From the NCBI RefSeq assembly GCF_000292525.1, contig NZ_AEYF01000048.1, forward strand, positions 248,001-312,000: a DNA stretch of 64,000 bases, in the 5' to 3' direction. This document shows positions 25,822 to 34,414 of this stretch, in pieces; position 1 is the stretch's first letter, and the number at the start of each line of letters is the position of its first letter. The stretch comes from Rhizobium sp. CCGE 510. Lineage in GTDB: Bacteria; Pseudomonadota; Alphaproteobacteria; Rhizobiales; Rhizobiaceae. The translations under genes and the position numbers were made by a program. The notes beneath the pieces were generated by a model. The model searched no databases, had not been told where the DNA came from, and saw only the letters and a program-made list of their open reading frames with translations.

Positions 25822-26195
25822 CTAATCGCACCAGTCATTCCGTTGCCTCGGGCCCCAGGTCCGCGCGAAGCCTTCCCTCAGCAGTTTCTTCCCTATCTCT
25901 TCGCCATTCGTTCGATAGATGTTGACGAGAGGCCGATGCGTTTGTGTCTTGTCCACCGCGCCGCTGAACATCACCCGCAAACCCTTCTCGGCCAGTAGCT
26001 CTTTCAGCCGGCCCTTGGCGATCAGCGCCAGCTTCCGTTCCGTGATGCATTTCGCATGGGATCCGATCTCAGCGTGTCGATGCCCGACACGAACGGAACA
26101 CCCTCTCCCAGCAACCGCATGTTCTGCCCATCGCATTTCACGGTATCACCGTCAACGACAGTCAACGATGCGCAGACAATCAGACCAGCAATCAT
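25822..26195 (-). pseudogene. thermonuclease (SNase)-family protein, frameshifted
   Basis: The frame from the ATG at 26195 gives a short hydrophobic start, then L-T-V-V-D-G-D-T-V-K-C, the typical opening of SNase-like nucleases, up to V-S-G-I-D-T-L. The rest continues in another frame: E-I-G-S-H-A-K-C, R-L-K-E-L-L-A-E-K-G-L and L-V-N-I-Y-R-T-N-G-E-E-I-G-K-K-L-L-R-E-G-F-A-R-T-W to the stop at 25822. The break is near 26065-26075. The full protein would be about 124 residues. Its ATG overlaps the stop of the upstream small gene. Confidence 0.75.
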
Positions 26196-26417
26196 TGAGC
26201 CATATCCCCACTCTCGGCTGCCTCAAGCTTCCGTTTGAGCGCCTGTTCTTGTTCATTTGACTTATGCGGAAAATGCTCAAAGCACCACCAGCGGGTCGCG
26301 ACAGCCGGGGAAGGGGTGTCACCCCGACTGGCCCCACCCCTGGCATCCCTCGCGCTCGCAATAATGGACATACATCAGCGCCGCATTCGTCAGCGCCGGC
26401 CTGTCGATGTCGCTCAC
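26192..26417 (-). pseudogene. small Cys/His protein gene, frameshifted
   Basis: A GTG start at 26417 follows AGGAGGT and overlaps the stop of the preceding gene (GTGA). It reads L-T-N-A-A-L-M-Y-V-H-Y-C-E-R-E-G-C then, after a frame change near 26320, W-W-C-F-E-H-F-P-H-K-S, a charged helix L-K-R-K-L-E-A-A-E-S-G and a stop at 26192 that overlaps the SNase ATG (ATGA). The C-x4-C and C-x3-H spacing suggests a small zinc-binding protein. Family unknown; the overlaps show it was part of a coupled operon. Confidence 0.55.
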
Positions 26418-26761
26418 GTGACCTCCTGAAGCTGCCATCCCGTTTTCGGGACCGGCCGGCCTTTCTTTGCTGCCCGGAAATCAGCTTCCATCTCGGCTTT
26501 TGCCTTCGCTGCCGTAGGACCAGTTGCCCAGACAGTGATGCGCATGCGGCCCGCCCTGAAAACGAAACGGCGCTCGGTGGCGTTCTTACCGGCGGTATAT
26601 CCTGCGCGAAAGCAAGCGCGTGCAGCCGACGGGCTAATGCCGTCTCGGAAAGATCCTGGTTGCGACCGCCACCAGTCGTTAAACGCGACTTCGAAGGCAA
26701 CGGTTTTTGGTTGCGGACGGTCAAGCATGTCAGTCTCGATCGTAGCTCGGCCGCCAGCCAC
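26414..26761 (-). CDS. hypothetical protein, phage/mobile-type small gene
   Basis: A 115-residue protein of unknown function. Features: an N-terminal V-A-F-E-V-A-F-N-D-W-W, a middle S-A-A-R-A-C-F-R-A-G-Y-T-A-G-K helix, and an alanine-rich K-A-K-A-E-M-E-A-D-F helix. It overlaps the next gene by GTGA and the previous one by 32 bases, so it belongs to the minus-strand unit 26927 to 25822. The family is not recognised; the tight small-gene packing is typical of mobile elements. Unlike its two downstream neighbours it has no obvious break. Confidence 0.5.
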   Translation of the reverse strand: MAGGRATIETDMLDRPQPKTVAFEVAFNDWWRSQPGSFRDGISPSAARACFRAGYTAGKNATERRFVFRAGRMRITVWATGPTAAKAKAEMEADFRAAKKGRPVPKTGWQLQEVT

Positions 26762-26927
26762 GCGTGATGCCGCGGCTCATAGCGCCCTCTGCCAGTGCTA
26801 GCTGCCGGCGGAGGTGGCGGATATCCTCCAGCAAGGTTCCGACCGCCGCGCGCGCGTCGCCCCCATGGTAGGCGATCACTTCCTCGCCCTGATCAACCAC
26901 GGCTTCTCCGATCGGCGGCTCGCGCAT
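26730..26927 (-). CDS. small hypothetical protein
   Basis: A 65-residue protein, mainly helical (T-L-L-E-D-I-R-H-L-R-R-Q-L-A-L-A-E-G-A), ending T-R-G-W-R-P-S-Y-D-R-D. GGAGC lies six bases before the ATG at 26927. It overlaps the following gene by 32 bases and is probably the first gene of the same unit. A relic of the same junction may lie near 22440-22520. No family recognised. Confidence 0.45.
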   Translation of the reverse strand: MREPPIGEAVVDQGEEVIAYHGGDARAAVGTLLEDIRHLRRQLALAEGAMSRGITRGWRPSYDRD

Positions 26928-27048
26928 ATCCGTGCTCCATTCTTCGGTTCAGATTGGCGGCCGCCTCGCCGATGTTCTTATTATGTTCGCACGTGGAGGG
27001 GAGTCAAGAGCGCGTGAGAGATTCGGCTACGGTCGGCAACGAGCGACT

Positions 27049-27400
27049 TCAGCGCTTCTGTCGCTGCTGCCACGGGATGAGATTGCCTTGCTTGTCCCGT
27101 AACCCCAGCTCGCATTCATCCGAAATCCTTTGCCGATGCTCCTCGTGCTGTGCCTGCAACAGGTAGAAGCGTTCTAACAACACTTGAGCCTCTTCGGTTG
27201 GGTAAGCCTATCCGGCGTTACCGCTCAATCAAAGCTGTCTGGTGAGCGAGATGCTTCTCGCCCTCCAATACGTGCCTTGCTACCATCTCCGCCGGCGTCT
27301 CATAGGTGCCCATGTGACACTGTACCCCGCCACCATTCTTTTGGCGACGACGGACTAATTCAAGCAATTCGTGACGGTTTCGTGGATCTCCGTAATCCAA
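27049..27400 (-). pseudogene. small rhizobial hypothetical gene, broken
   Basis: The frame from 27400 gives D-P-R-N-R-H-E-L-L-E-L-V-R-R-R-Q-K-N-G-G and M-V-A-R-H-V-L-E-G-E-K-H-L-A, ending at a stop after A-L-I-E-R (27218). Reading on, R-R-I-G-L-P and, in another frame, T-E-E-A-Q-V-L-L-E-R-F-Y-L-L-Q-A-Q-H-E-E-H continue naturally to a stop at 27049. So one stop plus one frameshift split a protein of about 116 residues. Function unknown; likely part of the same decayed set as its neighbours. Confidence 0.55.
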
Positions 27401-27886
27401 ACACCTGCTCGGGTGCAGCCGACAGCGCCGGTGACTGTGAGGAAGAAAGGCCCCACGATTGCGGGGATTAAGCGGAGGGGGTGTTTTCTAGTAGCCGCGC
27501 CAGCGCGACCAGGAGAATATCGCTAAAATCCCTTAGATTTGCAATAGATACTACTTTTTAACCTCCCGATCTCCACGTTTTGATCAAAGATTCGGAACAG
27601 ACTCGAATTGTACGTGACCGTGCAGAAGAAGAAATTCCAGATCTATTTGCCCGATTTTATTATAGCCGACATATTAATGTGATACTTCTCATTTGGCCGC
27701 TCAACGTTAGTTGCTAGACCCCAAGCAGTTAGATCTCCTGTGCGTTGGGCGGTCATCTAACCTATGAAGAGATCTGTGCAGCAGATCAGCCTCCGCCTAA
27801 GAAATACTGACGTTTCGCGTGGCGACGGGGCGCAATAATCAATCTTGGTCAATTGCTTTTTAAGGCATTGCTGATGTCATTCCGGC
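27401..27886. other. gene-free, AT-richer stretch
   Basis: About 490 bases with no supported gene or strong hairpin. Base composition is visibly more AT-rich than the flanks, particularly 27480-27700. It would contain the promoter of the ligase gene, but no clear -35/-10 pair can be singled out. Confidence 0.3.
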
Positions 27887-28936
27887 ATGACGAAGCCGCC
27901 TCGCAAGCCCTCCAAGCCGCTGCTCGGTGACGTTGACGCATCAATCCGCAGCCGGGCGCGCCGCCGCCGCGATCCCACCCAGCCGCAACTCCCCCTTGAT
28001 CCTATGCCTGCTCGCATCGATCCGTGCCTCGCGCTGCTGAAGCCACGGCCACCGAAAGGCCCGCAGTGGGCCTTCGAGGTGAAGTGGGACGGGTACCGCC
28101 TGGCCGTCCACATTGCGCCATCTGGCGTCCGGATCCTGACGCGGGGAGGGCATGACTGGACCGATCGCTTCCCGGCCATTGCGGCCGAGGCCAAAAGACT
28201 CTCAGTTTCAACAGCTATTCTGGATGGCGAAGCCGTCGTTCTCGACCACCATGGCCGGTCGGATTTCGGCATGCTTCAGCAGTCGCTCGGCGGGCGCGGC
28301 GGCAAGCGGACGTCCAGAGAGGCAATCTTCATGGCGTTCGATCTTCTCTACTTCGACGGCCATGACCTAACCGAGACGGATCTCGCATCCCGGCGTCATC
28401 TCCTCGAGGGGCTGGTGCCGCTCGCCGGGGAGGATGCCATCCGGCTTTCAGAAGAGATCGATGCGGACGGCGAAACGCTTCTGCGCATCGCCTGCGAACA
28501 CGACCTGGAAGGCATCATCGCGAAAGACCGCAACAGCACCTATCGCAGCGGCCGCCTCGGCGACTGGGTGAAGATCAAATGCGTCCAGAGCGATGGCTTT
28601 TTGATCGTTGGGTATGAGAAGTCGAAAGCGTCATTCGGGGGCATCGGGCGGCTGCTGCTCGCCGCGCGCAAGGGAAACGAGCTCGTTTATGTCGGAGGAG
28701 TGGGAACCGGCTTCAACGAACGTTCCGCGGGCGAGCTTCGGAAGCAGATGGACGAGCTGATCATTGGCAAGGCCGCGGTCGACACAGGACGGAAGCGTAA
28801 CGCGGTCTTCGTCGATCCGACGATTGTTGCCGAGATCGAGTATCGTGCCTGGACACATGATGCGAAGCTGCGGCATGCGTCATATAAGGGGTTGCGGGAT
28901 GTGGCCGATGAGGCGACGGTTTACGAGCTGGAATAG
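27887..28936 (+). CDS. ATP-dependent DNA ligase (LigD ligase-domain type)
   Basis: A 349-residue stand-alone ligase of the LigD/non-homologous end-joining type. The active-site lysine sits in E-V-K-W-D-G-Y-R (Lys about 66). Further nucleotidyltransferase motifs are L-D-G-E-A-V-V (about 112-118), F-D-L-L-Y-F-D-G, L-E-G-I-I-A-K and W-V-K-I-K, followed by an OB-fold domain (about 235-345). The first 40 residues are a basic, proline-rich tail. No polymerase or nuclease domain and no ku gene is present here, so it may be an accessory copy, as rhizobial plasmids often carry. It seals DNA breaks with ATP. Confidence 0.9.
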   Translation: MTKPPRKPSKPLLGDVDASIRSRARRRRDPTQPQLPLDPMPARIDPCLALLKPRPPKGPQWAFEVKWDGYRLAVHIAPSGVRILTRGGHDWTDRFPAIAAEAKRLSVSTAILDGEAVVLDHHGRSDFGMLQQSLGGRGGKRTSREAIFMAFDLLYFDGHDLTETDLASRRHLLEGLVPLAGEDAIRLSEEIDADGETLLRIACEHDLEGIIAKDRNSTYRSGRLGDWVKIKCVQSDGFLIVGYEKSKASFGGIGRLLLAARKGNELVYVGGVGTGFNERSAGELRKQMDELIIGKAAVDTGRKRNAVFVDPTIVAEIEYRAWTHDAKLRHASYKGLRDVADEATVYELE

Positions 28937-29326
28937 CTCGGGATGCTATCGGCGCTTCACCTCGCTGCGGGTGTGGGTGGCGTGGACTTTTCGCAGGAGC
29001 GTCCTATATCCACTTTATCGTCAGCAACCGAAAACGTAGGCGCTGATGGCCGAGGGTTACGATGTGCTCCCGCCTGCGAATAGCGGTGTGCACCCAATGC
29101 GCAAGTCCCCTCTCGAAACGACCTTGTCAACCTCCCGTGCTCTTCTAATCCGATCATACGAGTTGCTGAAATCAACCGATCGTCTTGTAGTTGGAGGACG
29201 CTCATCCTCGGAATTGCCGGCAAAAGGCGATCCAGATCCCGCGTCAAGGCAAAGCGACGTCAGCTCCGCCGAAAAGGGATAGCGGGTCGTCGCCCGATGA
29301 CGGGAGGTTCGCCAGCATAACGCCGA
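28937..29326. other. gene-free stretch
   Basis: About 390 bases between convergent genes. No supported coding sequence or repeat was found. Confidence 0.3.
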
Positions 29327-29617
29327 TCAGGCATTGCCCTCGACATCTCCGTCTTCGTCCAGGTGATGCACTGGCAGATAGCTGTTCTTCTCCATCCACT
29401 CCCGGACGATAAACCTGATCGTGTCGTTGCGCGTCATGCCGAACTCGCTGGCAAGGTCGCGGAGAACTTCTTCCACATCGTCATCCATCGACACGCCGGC
29501 GGCATTCCGCAACCGCAGCGCCGCGCGCCGCAACATGATCTGCAAATCTGCGCGCGAGATATCCGCGATACGATCGGCGGCGTCTTCGAGCAGTGCGGCG
29601 GTGTCGGCCGTAGTCAT
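29327..29617 (-). CDS. hypothetical helical protein, possibly ribbon-helix-helix-like
   Basis: A 96-residue acidic protein. The second half D-V-E-E-V-L-R-D-L-A-S-E-F-G-M-T-R-N-D-T-I-R-F-I-V-R-E-W resembles a helix-turn-helix or RHH-type segment (E-F-G-M-T-R-N-D-T-I). The C terminus is rich in Asp and Glu. The ATG at 29617 is preferred; the upstream extension is rich in Arg/Pro and lacks a ribosome site. It stands alone. Possible DNA-binding or antitoxin-like protein; low certainty. Confidence 0.5.
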   Translation of the reverse strand: MTTADTAALLEDAADRIADISRADLQIMLRRAALRLRNAAGVSMDDDVEEVLRDLASEFGMTRNDTIRFIVREWMEKNSYLPVHHLDEDGDVEGNA

Positions 29618-29850
29618 GGCGTCTCTCCCCGGCGTGGTTCTGTATCGCGGGCCGGCGCAGCGGAATTCATGATCCACGACGACCTGCTTATCAACAGGCA
29701 ATCAGCCCAAGCGCGGGTATGGAGGAGCGCAGCCGCCGAGGAGGGGAGCCAAAAGGGTCATGTAAATGAAGCGAGCCATCATTTTGCACTACAACGACTG
29801 TTGCGACTATTGTAAAGGCGTCGCTAACACTTGGCTTATCAAGGAAATTC

Positions 29851-30164
29851 GTGATGCGCACCGGCAAACTTGTTTTTGCAATCTTGTTTGTTGGATCGCC
29901 TATTTCAGCGCGCGCATCCGATCCCAGCGTTTGTAAGGTAGTCGCTCCGCCGATGGCAAGCTTCCTGCCGGATCTGCGGGCATTCGTAGATGGGATGAAG
30001 CGGGCGGACACTGCCTTCGGTGTCGCAATCCCCATTTTGAGGGAGAGGAAGCGGAGAGTTTGCGGCAGCTCAGCGACAAGGAAAAGGTGGCGTACGCAGC
30101 GATGAAAGAATACGCCGCTCAGATGGAGGTCACGACCCGTCTACTGCAAACGTGCGCTCAATAG
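29851..30164 (+). pseudogene. exported small protein gene, frameshifted
   Basis: Residues 1-22 are a signal peptide (K-L-V-F-A-I-L-F-V-G, A-R-A-S). The mature part continues P-P-M-A-S-F-L-P-D-L-R-A-F-V-D-G-M to A-F-G-V-A-I-P, then the frame changes near 30035 and resumes as H-F-E-G-E-E-A-E-S-L-R-Q-L-S-D-K-E-K-V-A-Y to the stop at 30162. The original would be about 104 residues. Not recognised otherwise. One-base loss is the simplest explanation. Confidence 0.55.
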
Positions 30165-30653
30165 CCGTCTGAAAATTCGGTGGATGCGCTGCTGTGCGTC
30201 GTCAATCTGCCCAAGGATCTGATTTGGCCTCTGGTTTTGCTCGCGCGTTTCGGAGGAACACCTTAACTCGACGCCAAAAACTGCCAGCAGCGAGTAGTGG
30301 GTATGGACTGGCAGTCTGGTAACCGTTATTCCGGATGTACCAGCATATTACCAAACCATCCCGTGGATCTTCCAAGGCCTCTTATATTGAAAAAAGTACA
30401 ACGCGGTTTTGCCGTCGAGTACAAAACCGGCAGGCGAAAACTCGATTCCAGCTCGAACTCGATTTGGGGCAACATGGATTTAAAGTCCGTCGCCCGCGAC
30501 CTGGAGGGAGAGGCAACGCCGTATTTGTCAGGTAGCTCTCCTAGTGGCAAATCCGACAGCGAAATGTCTTTATCGGAACCAGACCGGGCCGAGCCGTTGT
30601 TGACTCCGCCTCTCGGCGCGTCAACAACTGCATCAAATACACAGGAGATGAGC

Positions 30654-31061
30654 ATGGCCGACGAGACTGCTACGATTACCAAAGCCGATGGACCGACCGT
30701 TGTCGAAACGCCCATTGCACCGAAGAAACAACGTAAACCCCGCACCAAGAAAGTCGCGGCACTCGAGACCGGGTCAGCTGACGCTACGGCAGAGCCAGCA
30801 GAAGCTCTGGTCGGCGCCGGTGGTGTGAAGAGGAGAGGGCGCAAGGTCAACGCGATCGAAGCCGCGGCCAGTGCCAAACGTGCACCGGTGCGCCGTGCTC
30901 CGAAGGCTGCGCAGACAGCACCGGCCGCTCCGCTGACGGCGGTCGATGAGATGGCAGACCTTTTGCAGTTGGAAGAGGAAAATCAGCGACTGCGCAAGCT
31001 CCTGGCTGAAAAACTTCGCGCTGAAAATGCCGATCTGCGCAAACGGCTCAAGCTCGATTGA
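30654..31061 (+). CDS. SyrB-like transcriptional regulator
   Basis: A 135-residue SyrB-type protein, a family described from Sinorhizobium as a regulator of syrM. Seen: an M-A-D-E-T start, K-K-Q-R-K-P-R-T-K-K, K-R-R-G-R-K (AT-hook-like basic stretches), and a C-terminal coiled coil with I/V-D-E-M-A-D-L-L-Q-L-E-E-E-N and A-E-N-A-D-L-R-K-R-L. The ATG at 30654 follows AGGAG; the frame is open further up but without family match. Low-complexity Ala/Lys-rich composition is normal for it. A second related gene follows at 31188. Confidence 0.8.
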   Translation: MADETATITKADGPTVVETPIAPKKQRKPRTKKVAALETGSADATAEPAEALVGAGGVKRRGRKVNAIEAAASAKRAPVRRAPKAAQTAPAAPLTAVDEMADLLQLEEENQRLRKLLAEKLRAENADLRKRLKLD

Positions 31062-31187
31062 TAAGCAGCCGGTCATCGCCGGCCGCATTTCCATGATTAT
31101 CGAGACAAACAATTTGGCAACGGTGAATGCCGTTGCCGAGGCTCGAAATCACTGCCTGCTTGCGGGATAAAACGCGAGGTCGGATAG

Positions 31188-31754
31188 ATGGCGTCTCCCT
31201 GGAAATTTCTTGCCCGACTGATCTCACCGGGACGCGAACAAAAGCGAGAAAACGGCTCGACGGAGAAGGTGCCGGCGGAGGCGGTGGCTATTTCCGATCC
31301 TACTGAAACGCCTGCCGAGGAGAGAGTGAATGGTGCTGCTCGAACGGCAAGCGAGGAGCTGCCTGGTCACGGAAAAGGCACTGCCATTTCCCTCAAGCCT
31401 GTGCATTCCGATAAAGCCAAAAACGGTGGCCGCGATAAGATCGAACGCGGTGCCGCAAAGATTGGGCAGGACGCTGATCCGGCTTTATCCTGCGGTACTG
31501 GTATCGACGTCACCGCTGCACATGACACTACCGAGATCAGGCGAGCTCTCGAAGTCGCACCGCGCAAGCAAAGACGTCGCAGCAAGGAAGCGGTAACTGC
31601 GGTTGCGAACGTTTCGCCGATATCCCAGGTCGTACATACTGCAGAGGAGATAAACCTCGATGAAGAGATCAGGGTGCTCAGGGGGCAGTTGGCGGGAAAG
31701 CTAACGCTGCAAAACGCGCAGTTAAGAAAAATGCTGGAGCGATTTGAACGGTGA
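31188..31754 (+). CDS. SyrB-like family protein (second, divergent copy)
   Basis: A 188-residue protein rich in Lys, Ala and Glu. The C-terminal part matches the SyrB-like tail: P-R-K-Q-R-R-R-S-K, then I-N-L-D-E-E-I-R-V-L-R-G-Q-L-A-G-K-L and Q-N-A-Q-L-R-K-M-L-E-R-F, a predicted coiled coil. The N-terminal 100 residues are of low complexity and look disordered. It lies 126 bases after the first SyrB-like gene on the same strand. Probably a nucleoid- or regulator-binding protein; not tested. Confidence 0.65.
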   Translation: MASPWKFLARLISPGREQKRENGSTEKVPAEAVAISDPTETPAEERVNGAARTASEELPGHGKGTAISLKPVHSDKAKNGGRDKIERGAAKIGQDADPALSCGTGIDVTAAHDTTEIRRALEVAPRKQRRRSKEAVTAVANVSPISQVVHTAEEINLDEEIRVLRGQLAGKLTLQNAQLRKMLERFER

Positions 31755-31912
31755 AAATCCGCGCCGCTTCCCCCTTAAGGCCGGATGAATTAAGCCTGTT
31801 GCAGGTGAACAATTCTCGATTTGAATAGGGTGTCGGCGGTTCGATTTCCTCGAGGCGATGGGAGACCCGAAAGCGGCCTCCCATCGCAAGACGTTTAACC
31901 AGACGCGCGTCG

Positions 31913-32749
31913 TCATGAGCCAACGGCGAAGTCGGTCGAGACCGAGACGGTGCGCCATTCAGAGAGAATGGCGGCGTCCTGTGCATGCTTCTTTTCGATC
32001 GCTGCGACGGTGTCGCTACCGAGCGGCAGGCGCACCGGCGGATTGGGGGCGTCAGTGAAGGCGATCAGGACCTCTGCAAGCTTTTGAGGATTGCCAGGTT
32101 GGTTATGGCTGAGATCGGCCGCTATGGTTCTCACCTTACCGACAGTCGCTTCGTAGTCGCCGATGATGTTGCCGCTGACCGACAGCGACGTGGCGTCGAG
32201 GAAATCGGTGCGGAAATAGCCCGGCTCTACGACGGTGACGTGGATGCCTAGCGGCGCCAGTTCGTCATGCAGGGCTTCGCTCAGCCCCTCGACGGCAAAT
32301 TTCGTCGAGGAGTAGACGCCGAAGCCGGCCGCACCGCGATAGCCGCCGATCGATGAGATATTCAGGATGCGGCCGGAGCGCGCCTGCCGCATGAAGGGCA
32401 GGACGGCGCGGGTCACGTTGAGGAGACCAAAGACGTTGGTGCGGTAGACAGCCTCTATTTCGGATGCCGTCGCCTCCTCGACAGCGCCCATCAGTCCGAA
32501 ACCGGCGTTGTTAAGCAGGATATCGATCTGGCCGAAGCGATCGATCGCGGCTTTCACCGCCGCGGTCGACTGTTTGTCGTCGGTCACATCGAGGGCGACC
32601 GGAAGCAGGTTGGGGTGTTCACCGAACCGCTCGGTGATCGCCTTTGGATTACGGGCGGTGGCGACGACGGCGTCGCCCTGAGCAAGAGCGCGTGTGGTGA
32701 CGAGGGCGCCAAAGCCACGCGAGGCGCCGGTGATGAACCAGATTTTCAT
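31913..32749 (-). CDS. SDR family oxidoreductase
   Basis: A 278-residue SDR of the larger subgroup often annotated as short-chain dehydrogenase/retinol dehydrogenase-like. Motifs: T-G-A-S-R-G-F-G (about 7-14), L-D-V-T-D, L-L-N-N-A-G-F-G, catalytic I-S-S-I-G-G and Y-S-S-T-K. The A-T-A-R-N segment fits NADP. It is the last gene of the minus-strand set 34297 to 31913, divergent from the LysR gene at 34415. Substrate unknown. Confidence 0.85.
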   Translation of the reverse strand: MKIWFITGASRGFGALVTTRALAQGDAVVATARNPKAITERFGEHPNLLPVALDVTDDKQSTAAVKAAIDRFGQIDILLNNAGFGLMGAVEEATASEIEAVYRTNVFGLLNVTRAVLPFMRQARSGRILNISSIGGYRGAAGFGVYSSTKFAVEGLSEALHDELAPLGIHVTVVEPGYFRTDFLDATSLSVSGNIIGDYEATVGKVRTIAADLSHNQPGNPQKLAEVLIAFTDAPNPPVRLPLGSDTVAAIEKKHAQDAAILSEWRTVSVSTDFAVGS

Positions 32750-32800
32750 GAGGGTGTTTCCTTGATGTCGAGGTTGATGGGGACAGTGTTGTGCCGAGCC

Positions 32801-33106
32801 TCAGGCGCGCGGCGACGTCATGTTGCAGAATGTCAGCTCCATCTCGCGGGCCAGCAGTTCCGGAAAGCGCGCCATGACGGCTTTGGTGTAGGGCTGCTGG
32901 AAATGCGCATCGAGATCGGCGCGCGATCGCCAGTTCTCATAGAGAATCCAGACCGCGGGATCGCCGCTGTCGCGGTGCAGGTGATAATCGATCGATCCTG
33001 TCTCGGCGCGGGTCGGGGACACGAGGGCCTGGAGCGCTTCGCCAAGCACCGCGGCACTGTCTGGTTTGGCCGTCAGCCTGGCAATCAAGGTCAGTGTATC
33101 GGTCAT
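32801..33106 (-). CDS. antibiotic biosynthesis monooxygenase (ABM) domain protein
   Basis: A 101-residue ferredoxin-like ABM protein, the size of YgiN-type quinol monooxygenases. Seen: T-L-I-A-R-L-T-A-K-P near the start, T-G-S-I-D-Y-H-L-H-R-D, W-I-L-Y-E-N-W-R-S-R-A-D-L-D-A-H and F-Q-Q-P-Y. The family oxidises quinols or related aromatic compounds without cofactor. Its ATG is one base from the stop of the upstream SDR, so translation is probably coupled. Likely role in quinone or aromatic detoxification. Confidence 0.85.
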   Translation of the reverse strand: MTDTLTLIARLTAKPDSAAVLGEALQALVSPTRAETGSIDYHLHRDSGDPAVWILYENWRSRADLDAHFQQPYTKAVMARFPELLAREMELTFCNMTSPRA

Positions 33107-33107
33107 G

Positions 33108-33773
33108 TCAGTCTCCCTTGAAGGCGTTTGCGGGGTAGACGGTTTCCCAGCCTGAGGTCGGGTCCGTCGCGAGCGTCCAGATCGTCTCGGCCGCCTCTCT
33201 TGCTTCTTTCGATCCGGGGTCGACGATCGTGGCGATTGTCGCCATCGCGATGTGGATGCCGCGTTCGGCCAGAGAACCGGACAGGCCCTCGACGACATTT
33301 CTGAGCGCCGCCTTGCCAAGTCCGAGGCTCGCATAGCTGGCATGCGGTGAGACGGCGAGACCGCCACCTGTAACCAGGATCGTGCCGCCACGCGCACCGA
33401 ACAACTCGACGGATGCCCGGATCGTGTGAAGGCCGGCAGCGACATTGATGGCGAGGTCGTCCGTGATCTCATCGTCGCGCATGCTGAACAGATCTTGTTT
33501 ACGCACAACGGCCGCATTGAAATGGACCGCCGTCAGCCCACCGGTGATACGGTTGGCCTCGGCAATCGCCTTGCGCAAGGCCACCGGGTCGGTCGCATCC
33601 GCCTGCAGGGTGGAGACGTGGAGACCTTGTTCGGATAGGGTCGCGGACAGACCGGCCAGACGGGCGGCATTGCGCGCGGTCAGCACGACGTGCCAGCCTT
33701 CCCGGCCGAATTTCTCCGCGACGGCCTCGCCTATACCGGGGCCAGCGCCGATAATCATGATGGAGTTCGCCAT
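33108..33773 (-). CDS. SDR-like protein with altered active site
   Basis: A 221-residue Rossmann protein: M-I-I-G-A-G-P-G-I-G-E-A (glycine-rich cofactor loop), H-V-V-L-T-A-R-N, and V-T-G-G-G-L. In classical SDRs the catalytic Tyr-x3-Lys follows; here the sequence is S-Y-A-S-L-G-L-G-K-A-A-L, so the Lys spacing is wrong and activity may differ. The ATG at 33773 is adopted from the motif position. It lies between the glyoxalase-fold gene and the ABM gene. Confidence 0.75.
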   Translation of the reverse strand: MANSIMIIGAGPGIGEAVAEKFGREGWHVVLTARNAARLAGLSATLSEQGLHVSTLQADATDPVALRKAIAEANRITGGLTAVHFNAAVVRKQDLFSMRDDEITDDLAINVAAGLHTIRASVELFGARGGTILVTGGGLAVSPHASYASLGLGKAALRNVVEGLSGSLAERGIHIAMATIATIVDPGSKEAREAAETIWTLATDPTSGWETVYPANAFKGD

Positions 33774-33835
33774 GGGATATGCTCCTGATATGGTGGCCAC
33801 CGAGATGTCCGGGTGGCCAACCGGATGGGAAAAGC

Positions 33836-34297
33836 TCACGGCAGGACTTCTGCCAGTTCGATCAGATTGCCGAAGGGATCGCAAAAGAAGGCGAGGCGGC
33901 GGCTGATTGCCAGAAGCTCGAACGGCTCGGTGACGATGGTGACACCGCGTGCCCGCAGTTCCTCGACGGTGGCGTCGACGCTTGCGACACTCAGGCAGAA
34001 ATGGTGGTAGCCAGCATATTTGAGGCTGTCGCCGAGATCGGTATACGGGCGGACGTCTTTCGGCGCCGGATCGCCGCCACCGAGGATTTCTACGTAGAAA
34101 TGGTCGTCCGTTGCGGGTGCGAGGTAGGCGAGTTGCTCGTCGGCATAGTCCCATTCGGCGACGACGCGGAAATCGAGCTTCTCGACATACCAGCGCTTGG
34201 CGGTTTCGAGGTCAGGTGTGCGAACGGCAACGTGATGGCCGCGCATGTCAGCGAAGGGCGATGCCGTGTTGTGGGCGGGAGGAATGAAGTCGGCCAT
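33836..34297 (-). CDS. VOC (glyoxalase/dioxygenase fold) family protein
   Basis: A 153-residue vicinal-oxygen-chelate protein. Metal-ligand-like positions appear at H-H-V-A-V-R-T (about 21-22), H-F-Y-V-E-I (about 67-71), H-H-F-C-L (about 97-98) and N-L-I-E-L (about 146-150). This matches the glyoxalase / extradiol-like superfamily. It is the first gene of the minus-strand operon divergent from a LysR regulator. With the ABM and SDR genes it suggests aromatic or quinone chemistry (inference). Confidence 0.8.
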   Translation of the reverse strand: MADFIPPAHNTASPFADMRGHHVAVRTPDLETAKRWYVEKLDFRVVAEWDYADEQLAYLAPATDDHFYVEILGGGDPAPKDVRPYTDLGDSLKYAGYHHFCLSVASVDATVEELRARGVTIVTEPFELLAISRRLAFFCDPFGNLIELAEVLP

Positions 34298-34414
34298 TGT
34301 CTTGTCTCCTGTCTGGTCCGGCACCAGCGCCGGTTTGCGAGGAGAAATCTGGACCTTTTCGAGATTTAGGATTAGAGAGATAATATTCCTCTCAATAATG
34401 AGTGAAATTTGATA

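Noticed and set aside
25777..25998. Plus-strand open frame opposite the SNase relic
   Set aside because: The minus-strand translation has clear SNase motifs; this frame is a shadow.
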